From contig BNBA01000005.1 of the NCBI GenBank assembly GCA_014654535.1, positions 62,001 through 126,000 of the forward strand: a stretch of DNA of 64,000 nt. Direction: 5' to 3'. A model generated the notes under the pieces. The model did not search any database and was not told the origin of the DNA. It saw only the letters and a program-made list of their open reading frames with translations. Shown here in pieces: positions 47,767 to 57,236 of the stretch. This DNA comes from Xanthomonas boreopolis. GTDB lineage: Bacteria > Pseudomonadota > Gammaproteobacteria > Xanthomonadales > Xanthomonadaceae. A program made the position numbers and the translations under genes. How positions within the stretch are numbered: the stretch's first letter is position 1; each line of letters begins with the position of its first letter.

Positions 47767-48087
47767 CGCGGGTTCGCGCGGAGCAGCCTGGTGCATCTTG
47801 CCCGGGCCGGTGGCGGCTGCCTCAGCCCCGTGCCGGGGCTGGAAGATGGAGCGGGCGATGGGAACATCACGCCGCACTCAAATCATTGATTGATAACAGG
47901 TTTATTCCGTTGGCGCTGCGGAATCAGGCCAGATTATGTACCGGGCGTACCGCGTCGGCAACCAGATCCTGTCCGCATTTGTTTGCTGACATTCACGGTC
48001 CGTCATCAACACGCGCTCCAGGCAGACGTGTTTCATTCTATCGTTTGATGTATAAGATCAACGAAATCAAGGAACATCTTTGGAGCG
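47767..48087. other. 321-bp divergent interval, possible accessory-region boundary
   Basis: No gene is supported. AT-richer sequence runs from about 47880 to 48060 and separates rimK from the defence region. A dyad TCGTTTGAT-N7-ATCAACGA (48041-48064) overlaps a TATAAG hexamer (48051-48056) just upstream of the abiEi-like gene. No tRNA, att-like repeat or integrase fragment is visible. Confidence 0.5.
48041..48064 (+). promoter_or_regulatory. Candidate operator/-10 of the AbiEi-like gene
   Basis: Inverted repeat TCGTTTGAT / ATCAACGA around GTATAAG, with TATAAG as a possible -10, 32 bases before the -AbiEi ATG. AbiEi proteins repress their own operons by binding inverted repeats, so autoregulation is plausible. 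Confidence 0.5.
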
Positions 48088-48699
48088 ATGGAAAGATCCT
48101 CACATGCCCATCGCGCTCTTGCCCTGCTCCACGAGCAGGGCTTCCTGCGCACCAGCGACTTGGACACCATCGGCGCGCCGCGGGTGGTGCTGACACGTCT
48201 GTCCACATCCGGGCAATTGGAGCGTGTCGGGCGCGGCCTCTACCGTTTGCCGGGCAACCCCATGTCCGCGCACGAGGACCTCGCCACGATTGCAGTCAAG
48301 GTTCCCAAGGCCGTGTTCTGCTTGCTGACGGCACTCCAGTTCCACGAACTGACCACGCAACGGCCTCGCCAGGTCTGGATTGCCATGCCTCGTGGCAGCC
48401 ACACCCCGCGTATCGAGCACCCGCTGATCAAGATGGTGCAGATGGCGGGTGATGCCTATGCCTCGGGCATCGATGAGCACGAACGCGATGGCGCCAGACT
48501 GCGGGTCTACAGTGCCGCAAAAACCGTGGCGGACTGCTTCAAGCACCGCAACCGGATCGGCCTGGACGTGGCCATCGAGGCGCTGAAGGCTGCCTGGAAG
48601 ACACGCAAGGCTTCAGCCGATGACCTATGGCGCCATGCCAAGGTCTGTCGGGTCGCAAATGTCATGCGCCCTTACCTGGAGGCGGTTTCGCATGAGTGA
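48088..48699 (+). CDS. AbiEi-family antitoxin / transcriptional regulator, orphan
   Basis: 203 residues. N-terminal winged helix (about 8-58: ALALLHEQGFLRTSDLDTIG and RLSTSGQLERVGRGLYRLPG) and AbiEi C-terminal domain (about 60-200: VFCLLTALQFHELTTQ, GARLRVYSAAKTVADCFKHR, IGLDVAIEALKAAW). AbiEi is the antitoxin and repressor of the type IV AbiE system. Its nucleotidyltransferase partner AbiEii is absent. Instead a 31-codon frame begins at the overlapping ATG, then jetA. It may now regulate the Wadjet genes or be a relic. Confidence 0.88.
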   Translation: MERSSHAHRALALLHEQGFLRTSDLDTIGAPRVVLTRLSTSGQLERVGRGLYRLPGNPMSAHEDLATIAVKVPKAVFCLLTALQFHELTTQRPRQVWIAMPRGSHTPRIEHPLIKMVQMAGDAYASGIDEHERDGARLRVYSAAKTVADCFKHRNRIGLDVAIEALKAAWKTRKASADDLWRHAKVCRVANVMRPYLEAVSHE

Positions 48700-48784
48700 C
48701 CACGCCGCCTTGATTCGCGCTTTCTGGGCGAGCCGATCCGTACATTTGGATCGAGACGTCGTTGTCAGCGAACGGCTCGAATAG
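48692..48784 (+). pseudogene. Short 30-codon frame overlapping the antitoxin stop
   Basis: Begins at an ATG overlapping the antitoxin stop by 8 bases (ATGAGTGA), where abiEii would be expected to start. It reads MSDHAALIRAFWASRSVHLD and ends after about 30 residues at TAG. It does not resemble AbiEii clearly enough to name. It may be a truncated partner gene or a leader peptide for jetA. Confidence 0.35.
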
Positions 48785-48794
48785 GCAGCCCATC

Positions 48795-50270
48795 ATGGCA
48801 CTGGACCACCTCACACTCACGACATACCGCGATCGGCATCCTGCATGGCGATTGCTGGCCTCGCCACATGCGCCATTGGTGGCAAGCTTCCTGTACCGGG
48901 TGTTCGTCGCGCCGAACGTGCGGGTGACGAGCGAAGCGGATCTGGCCGAGATGCTGGAAGACGAGTTGTTTGCCCTGCGCGAAGCCCTCGGCGCCGAGGT
49001 GTATCCGAAAGCCGCAACCGAATACCTGAATGACTGGTGCGCGCCAGACAAGGGCTGGCTGCGCAAGTTCTACAAGCCCGGCACCGACGAGGCCCAGTTC
49101 GACCTTACCCCTGCCACGGAAAAGGCCATCGCCTGGCTGGTGTCGCTGACTGAGCGGCCTTTCGTCGGTACCGAATCGCGCCTGCTGACCTTGTTCGCGC
49201 TGCTGGAGCAGATCAGCACCGGAAGCCAGGCTGATCCAGCCAGGCGCCTGGAGGAACTTCGTCGCAAGCGCGACGAGATCGATGCCGAGATCGGACGCGT
49301 CCTGTCCGGCGATGTGCCGCTCATGGATGACACGGCCATCAAGGATCGCTTCCTGCAATTTCAGCAACTGGCGCGCGAACTGCTGAGCGACTTCCGTCAG
49401 GTGGAGCACAATTTCCGCCAGCTCGACCGCAGCGTCCGCGAGAAAATCGCGTTGTGGGACGGCAGCAAGGGGGCTTTGCTCGACGAAGTCATGGGCGAGC
49501 GCGATGCCATCGGAGATTCCGACCAGGGGCGCAGCTTCCGTGCGTTCTGGGATTTCCTGATGTCCAGCCGTCGCCAGGAAGAACTGTCCGCACGGCTCGA
49601 CCAAGTCCTCGGCCTGCCTGCCGTGGCCGCGCTCAAGCCGGAGCCGCGCACCCGCCGGGTTCACCACGATTGGCTGGAAGCGGGCGAACATACCCAACGC
49701 ACGGTGGCGCAGTTGTCGCAGCAACTGCGCCGCTTCCTGGATGACCGGGCCTTCCAGGAAAACCGTCGCATCCTCGAACTGTTGCGCAGCATCGAGATCA
49801 AGGCGCTTGCATTGCGCGACACGCCACCGGCCGGCGAAGTGATGCTCCTCGACGAGATGGGCGCGGACATCGCCTTGCCGCAGGAACGCCCCCTGTTTGC
49901 GCTCCATGCCAAGCCACGCCTGGCGGAACTGATACTTGAATCCGGCGAGGACGACGACATCGACACCGCACGCCTGTTCGACCAGCACGTCGTGGACAAG
50001 GCCCGCTTGCGTGAGGCCCTGCGGCAGGCATTGCGGCAACAGTCGCAGATCAGCTTGCGCGCGTTGCTGGAGACTCAGCCGCTGCAACAGGGATTGGCCG
50101 AACTGGTCACCTGGCTGGAACTGGCCCACGCGGGAAACCGCGGGCTGGATGGCCTCAGGGCCACGGTGGATGACGATGCGCAGGAGATCGTCGAATGGGC
50201 CATGCAGGACAGCGATGGCTCGACGGTACGACGGCGGGCGCGAATGCCGCGCGTGATCTTTACGCGCTGA
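48795..50270 (+). CDS. jetA: Wadjet protein JetA (DUF3375)
   Basis: 491 residues from ATG 48795. Kleisin-like subunit of the SMC-type Wadjet complex. DUF3375 features: N-terminal WRLLASPHAPLVASFLYRVF, FYKPGTDEAQFDLTPATEKA, FVGTESRLLTLFALLEQI (about 128-145), a helical middle and a C-terminal winged-helix part. TTG 48762 in the same frame lacks a good ribosome site. First gene of jetABCD, which restricts incoming circular DNA. Confidence 0.95.
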   Translation: MALDHLTLTTYRDRHPAWRLLASPHAPLVASFLYRVFVAPNVRVTSEADLAEMLEDELFALREALGAEVYPKAATEYLNDWCAPDKGWLRKFYKPGTDEAQFDLTPATEKAIAWLVSLTERPFVGTESRLLTLFALLEQISTGSQADPARRLEELRRKRDEIDAEIGRVLSGDVPLMDDTAIKDRFLQFQQLARELLSDFRQVEHNFRQLDRSVREKIALWDGSKGALLDEVMGERDAIGDSDQGRSFRAFWDFLMSSRRQEELSARLDQVLGLPAVAALKPEPRTRRVHHDWLEAGEHTQRTVAQLSQQLRRFLDDRAFQENRRILELLRSIEIKALALRDTPPAGEVMLLDEMGADIALPQERPLFALHAKPRLAELILESGEDDDIDTARLFDQHVVDKARLREALRQALRQQSQISLRALLETQPLQQGLAELVTWLELAHAGNRGLDGLRATVDDDAQEIVEWAMQDSDGSTVRRRARMPRVIFTR

Positions 50271-50301
50271 ATGCAAGCTGCGACGGACAGAGCAAAGACC
50301 C

Positions 50302-50976
50302 ATGAACGATATGCATCAGGATGATCCAGAAGGCAGTGCCGAATCGCGCCCGCCCGTGGTAGCGGAACTCTCGCAACTGATGGTGCATTTGCTCAAAGGC
50401 GTGTTGTACCGCCAGGACGACGAGCGCCTATGGGCCAGTCTGCTGAACCTGCAGGCGCGTGTACGGGAGCAGGCGGCGGTGTTGTTGCTGAATCTGGTGC
50501 TGGACGAAGCCGAGGGCTACGCCTTCCTCAAAAGCCAGCCGGAGCCGGAGCATGCGGACGCCACACCTCGCCTGCCACGCCTGATCGCACGACGGCCGCT
50601 GTCCTATCCGGTCAGCCTGATGCTGGCCTTGCTGCGCAAGCGCCTGGCCGAATCCGACGCCGGCGGCGGCGATACCCGGCTGGTGCTGTCGCGCGAGGAG
50701 ATCGCCGAACTGATGCGCGTGTTCCTGCCGGACGGCACCAACGAGGCGCGCCTCATCGACCAGGTCGATTCGACCATCACCAAGGTGGTGGAACTGGGCT
50801 ATCTGCGCAAGCTCAAGCCCGCTGCCGGTGCAAGTCAGCAGGCACCCCGCTACGAGGTGCGGCGCATCCTCAAGGCGTTCGTCGATGCGCAGTGGCTGGC
50901 CGACTTCGATGCGCGCCTGGAGGGTTATCGCACCGCGTTGTCAGGTGGCGATCGCGACAAGGAAGCCGGCCGATGA
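50302..50976 (+). CDS. jetB: Wadjet protein JetB (DUF4194)
   Basis: 224 residues. DUF4194 winged-helix (KITE-like) subunit of the SMC complex: LMVHLLKGVLYRQDDERLW, LLLNLVLDEAEGYAFLKSQ, SLMLALLRKRLAESDA and EVRRILKAFVDAQWLADF. Starts 31 bases after jetA, and its stop overlaps the jetC ATG (ATGA). Confidence 0.95.
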   Translation: MNDMHQDDPEGSAESRPPVVAELSQLMVHLLKGVLYRQDDERLWASLLNLQARVREQAAVLLLNLVLDEAEGYAFLKSQPEPEHADATPRLPRLIARRPLSYPVSLMLALLRKRLAESDAGGGDTRLVLSREEIAELMRVFLPDGTNEARLIDQVDSTITKVVELGYLRKLKPAAGASQQAPRYEVRRILKAFVDAQWLADFDARLEGYRTALSGGDRDKEAGR

Positions 50977-53900
50977 ACGATTTTTCGCCACAGCAGCTCG
51001 ATTTCGTGGCCGACGACAGCCGCGTCGGCTTTCGCCTGCAGCGGCTGGAAGTCCTGAACTGGGGCACATTCGACCGGCGCGTCTGGCGCTATGAACTCGA
51101 TGGGCGCAACGGCCTGCTCACTGGCGACATCGGTTCGGGCAAATCCACCCTGGTCGATGCCGTCACCACGCTGCTGGTGCCAGCGCACCGCATCGCCTAC
51201 AACAAGGCCGCAGGCGCCGAGACGCGTGAGCGATCACTGCGGTCCTACGTGCTGGGCCATTACAAGAGCGAGCGCAACGAAACCACCGGCAGCGCCCACC
51301 CGGTGGCGCTGCGCGATGCAAGCAGCTACAGCGTGATCCTGGGTGTGTTCCGCAACGAAGCCTATGGCCAGTCGGTCACGCTGGCGCAGGTATTCTGGTT
51401 TCGCGAACCACAGGGCCAGCCCGCACGCTTGTTCGTGACGGTAGAGCGGGAGCTGTCCATCACCGAGCACTTTTCCGGATTCGGCAGCGACATCAACGGC
51501 CTGCGCAAGAAGTTGCGCGCGATGGGCTGCGAACTGAACGACAGCTTCCCGCCCTACGGCGCCTGGTTCCGCCGCCGCTTCGGCATCGAGCACGAGCAGG
51601 CGCTGGAACTGTTCCATCAGACGGTTTCCATGAAATCGGTTGGCAACCTGACCGACTTCGTGCGCAGCCACATGCTCGAACCGTTCGACGTGGGCAGCCG
51701 AGTCGAGGCACTGCTCGGCCATTTCGATGACCTCGATCGCGCCCACCAGTCGGTACTCAAGGCCAAGCGCCAGATCGAGCTGTTGACGCCGCTGGTGGAG
51801 GATGGCCGTCGCCACGGGCAGATAGCTGCCGAGATCCAGGCGCTGCGCGAAGGACGCGATGCACTGCGCCCATACTTCGCCGGCTTGAAGGCAGCATTGC
51901 TGGAGAGGCGCCTGGAATTGTTGACTCAGGATGCGATGCGCTGGGATGCCCGCATCAAGCAACTGGGAGAGCAACGAGACAACGCCCGAATCGAGCAGGG
52001 GAAGCTCGAAGGCGCACTGCGCGAGAACGGCGGCGACCGACTGCAACAACTCGCTGCCGCCATTCAGCAGCAGGAGGCAGAGAAACAGCAACGGCAGGAG
52101 AAAGCGGACGCCTACACCACGCTATTGACGCGCATTGGAGAAGCAGCGCCGGGAGACGAAGCTGCTTTCATGACACAAAGATCCACCATCGGAGAACACG
52201 CCGAAGCGCTGCGCACAAGCATTGCGGACCACGATACGCAGATCAATGAAGACGGATATGCGCTGCGACGGGGTCAGGAAGAACACAAAGCGCTCAGCGA
52301 CGAGATCGACAGCCTTGCGCGTCGCAAAAGCAATATCGATGCGGCGCAGGTGCGCATCCGCGAAGCCCTGTGCGCCGCTTTGTCCATCGCCGAGGAAGAC
52401 CTGCCCTTTGCCGGTGAACTGATCCAGGTGCGCGAGGACGAGCGCGACTGGGAGGGCGCGGCCGAACGCCTGCTGCATGGCTTCGGCCTGTCCCTGCTGG
52501 TGCCGGATGCGCACTACAAGGACGTGGCCGATTGGGTGGAGCGCCAGCACCTTGGCACGCGACTGGTGTACTTCCACGTGCGTGCACGCAAGTCCACGCA
52601 GGCCGTCAGCCTGCACCCCCAGTCGCTGGTGCGCAAGCTGCTCATCAAGCCCGACACGCCGCACTACGACTGGCTGGAACGCGAACTGCACCATCGCTTC
52701 GACCTGGCCTGCTGCGACAGCACCGAGCAGTTTCGCCGCGAGACCCGCGCCATCACCCGCGCCGGACAGATCAAGGACCCGAGCGGGCGCCACGAAAAGG
52801 ACGACCGCCGCCGCATCGACGATCGCAGCCGCTACGTGCTGGGCTGGAGCAACGCCGACAAGTTGCGCACCTTGCGTGACGAACGCGAGGGCCTGGAACA
52901 GCGAATGGGCGATATCGGTCTGCGCATTGCCGACGCGCAGCGATTGCGCGGGCAATGCCAGGCGCAACTGGAAGCCTTGGCCAAGCTCGAAGTCTTCACC
53001 CGCTACAGCGAGATCGACTGGCAGGCGCCGGCGCGCGAGATGGCCCGCCTGACCGAGGAACGCGACCGCCTCAAGGCGGCCTCCGATACCCTGCGGGAAC
53101 TGGAAAGCCAACTGGCGCAGGTCGTCGAACGCCTGAAGGAGATCGAAGGCGATCTTGGCGAGGCCCAAGGCAAGCGCGGAGAAATCCGCAGCAAGCACGA
53201 AACTGCCTTGGCACAGCACGCACAGGCTCTCGAAATCCAGGCGCAAGCCGCACTTGACGACAAGTTGCTGCAAACCCTTGAGGGCTGGCGCGCCGAAGTC
53301 CTGGGCGACCACCAGCTCACGGTGGAATCCTGCGACAACCGCGAACAGGACGTGCGCAACGGCTTGCAGGCGCGCATCGATGCCGAAGACAAGCGTCTGA
53401 CACGCCTGACCGAACGCATCATCAACGCCATGCGCGGTTTCAAGGAGACCTTCAAGGCAGAGACCGCCGAGATCGACATCAGCCTGGCCGCGCTGCCCGA
53501 GTTCGAGCGCCTGATGAACGAGTTGCAGCGCGACGACCTGCCGCGCTTCGAGGCGCGTTTCAAGGAGCTGCTCAACGTCAATACCATCAACGAGATCGCC
53601 AACTTCAACGCCCAGCTCGCGCGCGAGCGGGAAACGATCAAGGAGCGGGTCGATGCCATCAACCAATCCTTGCAGGTGATCGACTACAACCCCGGACGCT
53701 ACATCCGGTTGCTGGCGCAACCCAGCCCCGATGCGGAGATCCGCGACTTCCTGCAGGATCTGCGTGCCTGCACCGAAGGCGCGCTGAGCGGCTCGGAAGA
53801 CGAGCAGTATTCCGAGGCCAAGTTCCTGCAGGTCAAGGCCATCATCGACCGCTTCCGCGGCCGCGAGGGGCTGGCCGAGGTCGACCGGCGCTGGATGCAG

Positions 53901-54350
53901 AAGGTGACCGACGTGCGCAACGGCTTCCTGTTTTCCGCCAGCGAGCGCTGGCGCGAGGACGATGCCGAACACGAACACTATTCCGACTCCGGCGGCAAAT
54001 CCGGCGGGCAGAAGGAGAAGCTGGCCTATACCGTGCTGGCCGCCAGCCTGGCCTACCAGTTCGGCCTGGAATGGGGGGCGGTGCGCTCGCGCTCGTTCCG
54101 TTTCGTCGTGATCGACGAAGCCTTCGGGCGCGGCTCGGATGAGTCGGCCCAGTATGGGCTGGAACTGTTCCGCCAGCTCAACCTGCAACTGCTGATCATC
54201 ACGCCACTGCAGAAGATCCACATCATCGAGCCCTACGTGTCCAGCGTCGGCTTCGTGCACAACGAAAGCGGCCGCGAGTCGCGGCTGCGCAGCCTGAGCA
54301 TCGAGGAATACCGGGCACAGAAGGCTGCCGCCACGGGAGGCGCTGCATGA
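50973..54350 (+). CDS. jetC: Wadjet SMC-like ATPase JetC
   Basis: 1125 residues. N-terminal ATPase lobe with LLTGDIGSGKSTLVDAVTTL (Walker A, about 49-68). Long coiled-coil arms (about 260-450 and 620-900) flank a hinge-like part (about 460-600). The C-terminal lobe has the signature SGGKSGGQKEKLAYTVLA (about 1004-1021) and Walker B FVVIDEAFGRGSDES (about 1043-1057). It extrudes DNA loops and identifies small closed circles for JetD to cut. ATGA overlaps with jetB and jetD imply coupled translation. Confidence 0.97.
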   Translation: MNDFSPQQLDFVADDSRVGFRLQRLEVLNWGTFDRRVWRYELDGRNGLLTGDIGSGKSTLVDAVTTLLVPAHRIAYNKAAGAETRERSLRSYVLGHYKSERNETTGSAHPVALRDASSYSVILGVFRNEAYGQSVTLAQVFWFREPQGQPARLFVTVERELSITEHFSGFGSDINGLRKKLRAMGCELNDSFPPYGAWFRRRFGIEHEQALELFHQTVSMKSVGNLTDFVRSHMLEPFDVGSRVEALLGHFDDLDRAHQSVLKAKRQIELLTPLVEDGRRHGQIAAEIQALREGRDALRPYFAGLKAALLERRLELLTQDAMRWDARIKQLGEQRDNARIEQGKLEGALRENGGDRLQQLAAAIQQQEAEKQQRQEKADAYTTLLTRIGEAAPGDEAAFMTQRSTIGEHAEALRTSIADHDTQINEDGYALRRGQEEHKALSDEIDSLARRKSNIDAAQVRIREALCAALSIAEEDLPFAGELIQVREDERDWEGAAERLLHGFGLSLLVPDAHYKDVADWVERQHLGTRLVYFHVRARKSTQAVSLHPQSLVRKLLIKPDTPHYDWLERELHHRFDLACCDSTEQFRRETRAITRAGQIKDPSGRHEKDDRRRIDDRSRYVLGWSNADKLRTLRDEREGLEQRMGDIGLRIADAQRLRGQCQAQLEALAKLEVFTRYSEIDWQAPAREMARLTEERDRLKAASDTLRELESQLAQVVERLKEIEGDLGEAQGKRGEIRSKHETALAQHAQALEIQAQAALDDKLLQTLEGWRAEVLGDHQLTVESCDNREQDVRNGLQARIDAEDKRLTRLTERIINAMRGFKETFKAETAEIDISLAALPEFERLMNELQRDDLPRFEARFKELLNVNTINEIANFNAQLARERETIKERVDAINQSLQVIDYNPGRYIRLLAQPSPDAEIRDFLQDLRACTEGALSGSEDEQYSEAKFLQVKAIIDRFRGREGLAEVDRRWMQKVTDVRNGFLFSASERWREDDAEHEHYSDSGGKSGGQKEKLAYTVLAASLAYQFGLEWGAVRSRSFRFVVIDEAFGRGSDESAQYGLELFRQLNLQLLIITPLQKIHIIEPYVSSVGFVHNESGRESRLRSLSIEEYRAQKAAATGGAA

Positions 54351-55552
54351 CATGGAGCCGGCCCGCCGACCTTCGCGCGCAAATCGAACGGCTGTGGCAG
54401 CGCGGCGAGTTGCTGCGTGCCGTGGTCGATGACGGCGCGCTGGGCTGGCCGTTGCGGCTGTCGCTCAAGTCGCCTTCCGCTGCCGATCTCAGCAACCGTT
54501 TCGATGCCGTGCGCGGCTGGGTGCGCGATATCAGCGCCATGCCACGCGTGCGCATCGAGTGGCGCGAGTGGACGCACCGGGTACAGGGCCGGCAACGCCT
54601 GCCGGACACGCTCTGGATCGATACGCTGGAAGACGCGCTGGCGATGATCGGCAAGACCGGAGATGGCCGCCGGTTCCAGGCACTCTGGCAGCAAACTGCC
54701 GAAGCGCAACCCGCACTGCTGCCATGGCTGCACAGATCACCGTTGCAGACCCTGGCACTGGCCGAACACTGGCCGCGCCTGCTGGCCGTGGTAGCCTGGG
54801 TGCAGGCCCATCCGCGCCCAGGCGTCTATCTTCGGCAGGTCGACGCGCCGGGCGTGGACAGCAAGTTCATCGAAGCGCATCGCGGCATACTGGGCCAATG
54901 GCTGGACCTGGCCTTGCCGACTGAAGCCATCGAGCCTGCTGCAACCGGGATGGCCGGGTTTGCCCGTCGCTACGGCTTTCTGGAGAAGCCCGTTCGCATC
55001 CGCCTGCGCTTGCTCGATCCGCAGCTGCTCCAGCTTCCCGGCTGCACGGGACTGACCGACATCACCCTGGATGAGGACAGCTTCGCCACGCTCGCCCTGC
55101 CTGCGCAGCGTGTTTTCATCACCGAAAACGAGGTGAACTTCCTGGCGTTCCCACCGGTCTCCGGTGCCATCGTCGTGTTCGGTGCCGGCTATGGCTGGGG
55201 AGCGCTTGCCCGAGCCAACTGGCTGCATCGCGCCTCTCTGCACTATTGGGGAGACATCGATACCCATGGCTTTGCCATTCTGGACAGCCTGCGCAAGTAT
55301 TTCCCGCTAGCCGCTTCGTTCCTCATGGACCGCTCTACCCTGATGGCCCACGCACTCCAATGGGGTGAGGAGCCCCTCGACAAACGCCATATGTTGCCCT
55401 TGCCCCGACTGGTCGATGAGGAGGCAGCTCTCTACGACGACTTGCGTAATGACCGAATCCGGCCACAGCTGCGGCTGGAACAGGAACGCATCGGCTATCG
55501 CTGGCTATGCGCGGCGTTGGCGACAACAGCCCAGGACGATTCTCGGCCGTAG
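54347..55552 (+). CDS. jetD: Wadjet nuclease JetD (DUF3322/DUF2220, TOPRIM)
   Basis: 401 residues. N-terminal DUF3322 (about 1-190: RIEWREWTHRVQGRQRLPDTL, LEDALAMIGKTG) and C-terminal TOPRIM-like nuclease (about 250-400). The catalytic Glu is in VFITENEVNFLAFP and the D-x-D in LHYWGDIDTHGFAILDSL; LRLEQERIGYRW closes the domain. It cleaves plasmid DNA when the JetABC motor completes a small circle. Overlaps jetC by 4 bases and ends 21 bases from convergent hipA. Confidence 0.96.
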   Translation: MTWSRPADLRAQIERLWQRGELLRAVVDDGALGWPLRLSLKSPSAADLSNRFDAVRGWVRDISAMPRVRIEWREWTHRVQGRQRLPDTLWIDTLEDALAMIGKTGDGRRFQALWQQTAEAQPALLPWLHRSPLQTLALAEHWPRLLAVVAWVQAHPRPGVYLRQVDAPGVDSKFIEAHRGILGQWLDLALPTEAIEPAATGMAGFARRYGFLEKPVRIRLRLLDPQLLQLPGCTGLTDITLDEDSFATLALPAQRVFITENEVNFLAFPPVSGAIVVFGAGYGWGALARANWLHRASLHYWGDIDTHGFAILDSLRKYFPLAASFLMDRSTLMAHALQWGEEPLDKRHMLPLPRLVDEEAALYDDLRNDRIRPQLRLEQERIGYRWLCAALATTAQDDSRP

Positions 55553-55573
55553 CGGTATGTCCTGCCGATGTCG

Positions 55574-56818
55574 TCAGGGCGTGGTCGATTCGACGAACGC
55601 CGGCTCGAAATCCAGCAGGTCGGTACCGCGCATGCCCAATCCCCGGGCCACTGCGCGCCAGCCCGCCACGGCCTGGGCCACTTCACTCCAGATCGCCTGC
55701 GCTTGCACAGCATCCAGCCTGAAATACGACGCGGCGGCCATCAGCATGTCCCGGCTATCGATGACGCCAGTGTCCTCGGTCAGCCAGGTCTTGCTCTCGC
55801 GACGGTCGCCCGGCATCGGGTTCAGGTCGAAGGCCGGCGACAGACGCCAGCCGCGCTGGCGTGCGTCGTACAGGAAGCCGGTGTTGCGCAGGTGATCGTC
55901 GGTGTTGCAGATCAGGAAGTTGAAGACCAGCCGGCGCCACAACTCATGGATGTCAGCGATCGGATCGGCGCCCGACTGAAGCAGCACATCCACCAGTTCG
56001 GTGTAGGCATGCGTCGCATCGCGGCCATCGGACTGGAGCATCGTCGCGGCCGACACGTAGGGGATGCGAGCGCCGTCGTCGGTGCGGTCGAAACGCCGGA
56101 TGACGGCGACCGCCGTGCTGCCGATCACTTCCACGCGCGCCGGCGCCACCCGGATGCCGGCCTTGGCCGCCAGTTGCATGGCCAACACTTCGCCCCGGAT
56201 CACGTCGCGCCGATCCGCCTGGCTGGGAAACTTGCCGACCGCCAGGCGTCCATCGATGTCCCGCACCGTGGACTTCGGCCTGGCACCACCCAGCGACGTG
56301 CCTTGCCCCAGCAGGTAGCGCAGATCCTGCGCGCTTTCCGTTCCGTCCTCCAGGGCGCGGGCTGCGTGCAGCACCTTGTCCAGTTCCACCAGTGGCGGTA
56401 CGTGCCGGTTCGCTCCGCCGGCGCGCAGGTAGGCGCGAGATTGCGGATCGAACAGGCGCAGCGCGCCGACGCGCGCCTCGTCGTCCACCCACATCACGAA
56501 GTCCACCGGGTCCAGTGCAGGCGTGTCGCGGTCTTCCTGCCGCAGCTTCGCATGGGCGCGCCGGATCACACGCTCGCCCCAGGCGTCGGGCGCGGTGTCC
56601 TCCAGCGCGAGGAAGAACACCTGACGGGGATGCTGCACGCCGGCCACCGGCTGGAGATCGGGCGACAGCGTGAAGAACCGGACATCCTGCAGCCAGCCTT
56701 CGTCGTAGCTGAACGCGCTGCGCCGGCCGCTGCCCAAGTGCAGGCGCCCCACGACCAAGCCACTTGCCCCCAAGTGGACTTCGAGGTCCGGACGTCGCGC
56801 AGGCCGATGCGTTGCCAT
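55574..56818 (-). CDS. hipA: HipA-type serine/threonine kinase toxin
   Basis: 414 residues, full-length for the family. N-terminal subdomain (about 10-100; FFTLSPDLQPVAG, LEDTAPDAWGERVI), the P-loop-like GTSLGGARPKSTVRDIDG (about 170-187), catalytic loop FNFLICNTDDHLRNTGFL (Asp and Asn) and the metal motif LSPAFDLNPMPGD. HipA kinases phosphorylate targets such as glutamyl-tRNA synthetase and slow growth. The start overlaps the hipB stop by one base. Confidence 0.95.
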   Translation of the reverse strand: MATHRPARRPDLEVHLGASGLVVGRLHLGSGRRSAFSYDEGWLQDVRFFTLSPDLQPVAGVQHPRQVFFLALEDTAPDAWGERVIRRAHAKLRQEDRDTPALDPVDFVMWVDDEARVGALRLFDPQSRAYLRAGGANRHVPPLVELDKVLHAARALEDGTESAQDLRYLLGQGTSLGGARPKSTVRDIDGRLAVGKFPSQADRRDVIRGEVLAMQLAAKAGIRVAPARVEVIGSTAVAVIRRFDRTDDGARIPYVSAATMLQSDGRDATHAYTELVDVLLQSGADPIADIHELWRRLVFNFLICNTDDHLRNTGFLYDARQRGWRLSPAFDLNPMPGDRRESKTWLTEDTGVIDSRDMLMAAASYFRLDAVQAQAIWSEVAQAVAGWRAVARGLGMRGTDLLDFEPAFVESTTP

Positions 56819-57225
56819 CAGAAGCCCTCCAGGTCATCGGCAGGCGCGGGCGCATCGCCTTTGTCAACGGGTGCTGCCTGCCGCTTCCTGCCGGCAGAGG
56901 TGCGTACCCGCTGCGGCAACTGCTCCCGCACCAGTTCCATGCCGAGCGCATCGTTCTCCAGGGTCATCGCCTGGGCCAGGTCATCGAGCCGGCCCAGCAC
57001 GTGCAGCGCGCGCAGGAAGGTGTGCAGCGCGGTGCCGGGATAACCATCCTCCATGCGCCTGACGGTGCTCAGGGACGTGCCGATGCGCTGCGCCAGGTCT
57101 TCCTGGCTCAGGCGGCGCATGCGCCGCGCCGCCGAGATGTCCTGCCCCAGGCGGCGCAGCGCACGCGCGACGGGCTGCGGCATCGCCACCTGCGCACCAG
57201 AGCGCTTTTGCTCGGAAGAAGACAT
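56818..57225 (-). CDS. hipB: HipB-type antitoxin, HTH repressor
   Basis: 135 residues. Xre-type helix-turn-helix (about 25-75: MRRLSQEDLAQRIGTSLSTV RRMEDG-type helices). The C-terminal tail is longer than E. coli HipB (88) and rich in Arg, Lys, Pro and Asp (RTSAGRKRQAAPVDKGD), possibly disordered and protease-sensitive. It should neutralise HipA and repress the operon through the dyad 12 bases upstream. Confidence 0.93.
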   Translation of the reverse strand: MSSSEQKRSGAQVAMPQPVARALRRLGQDISAARRMRRLSQEDLAQRIGTSLSTVRRMEDGYPGTALHTFLRALHVLGRLDDLAQAMTLENDALGMELVREQLPQRVRTSAGRKRQAAPVDKGDAPAPADDLEGF

Positions 57226-57236
57226 CTTTTAGAACC

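Noticed and set aside
48762..48795. Upstream TTG start for jetA
   Set aside because: No ribosome site and it overlaps the short upstream frame; ATG 48795 gives the expected N-terminus.
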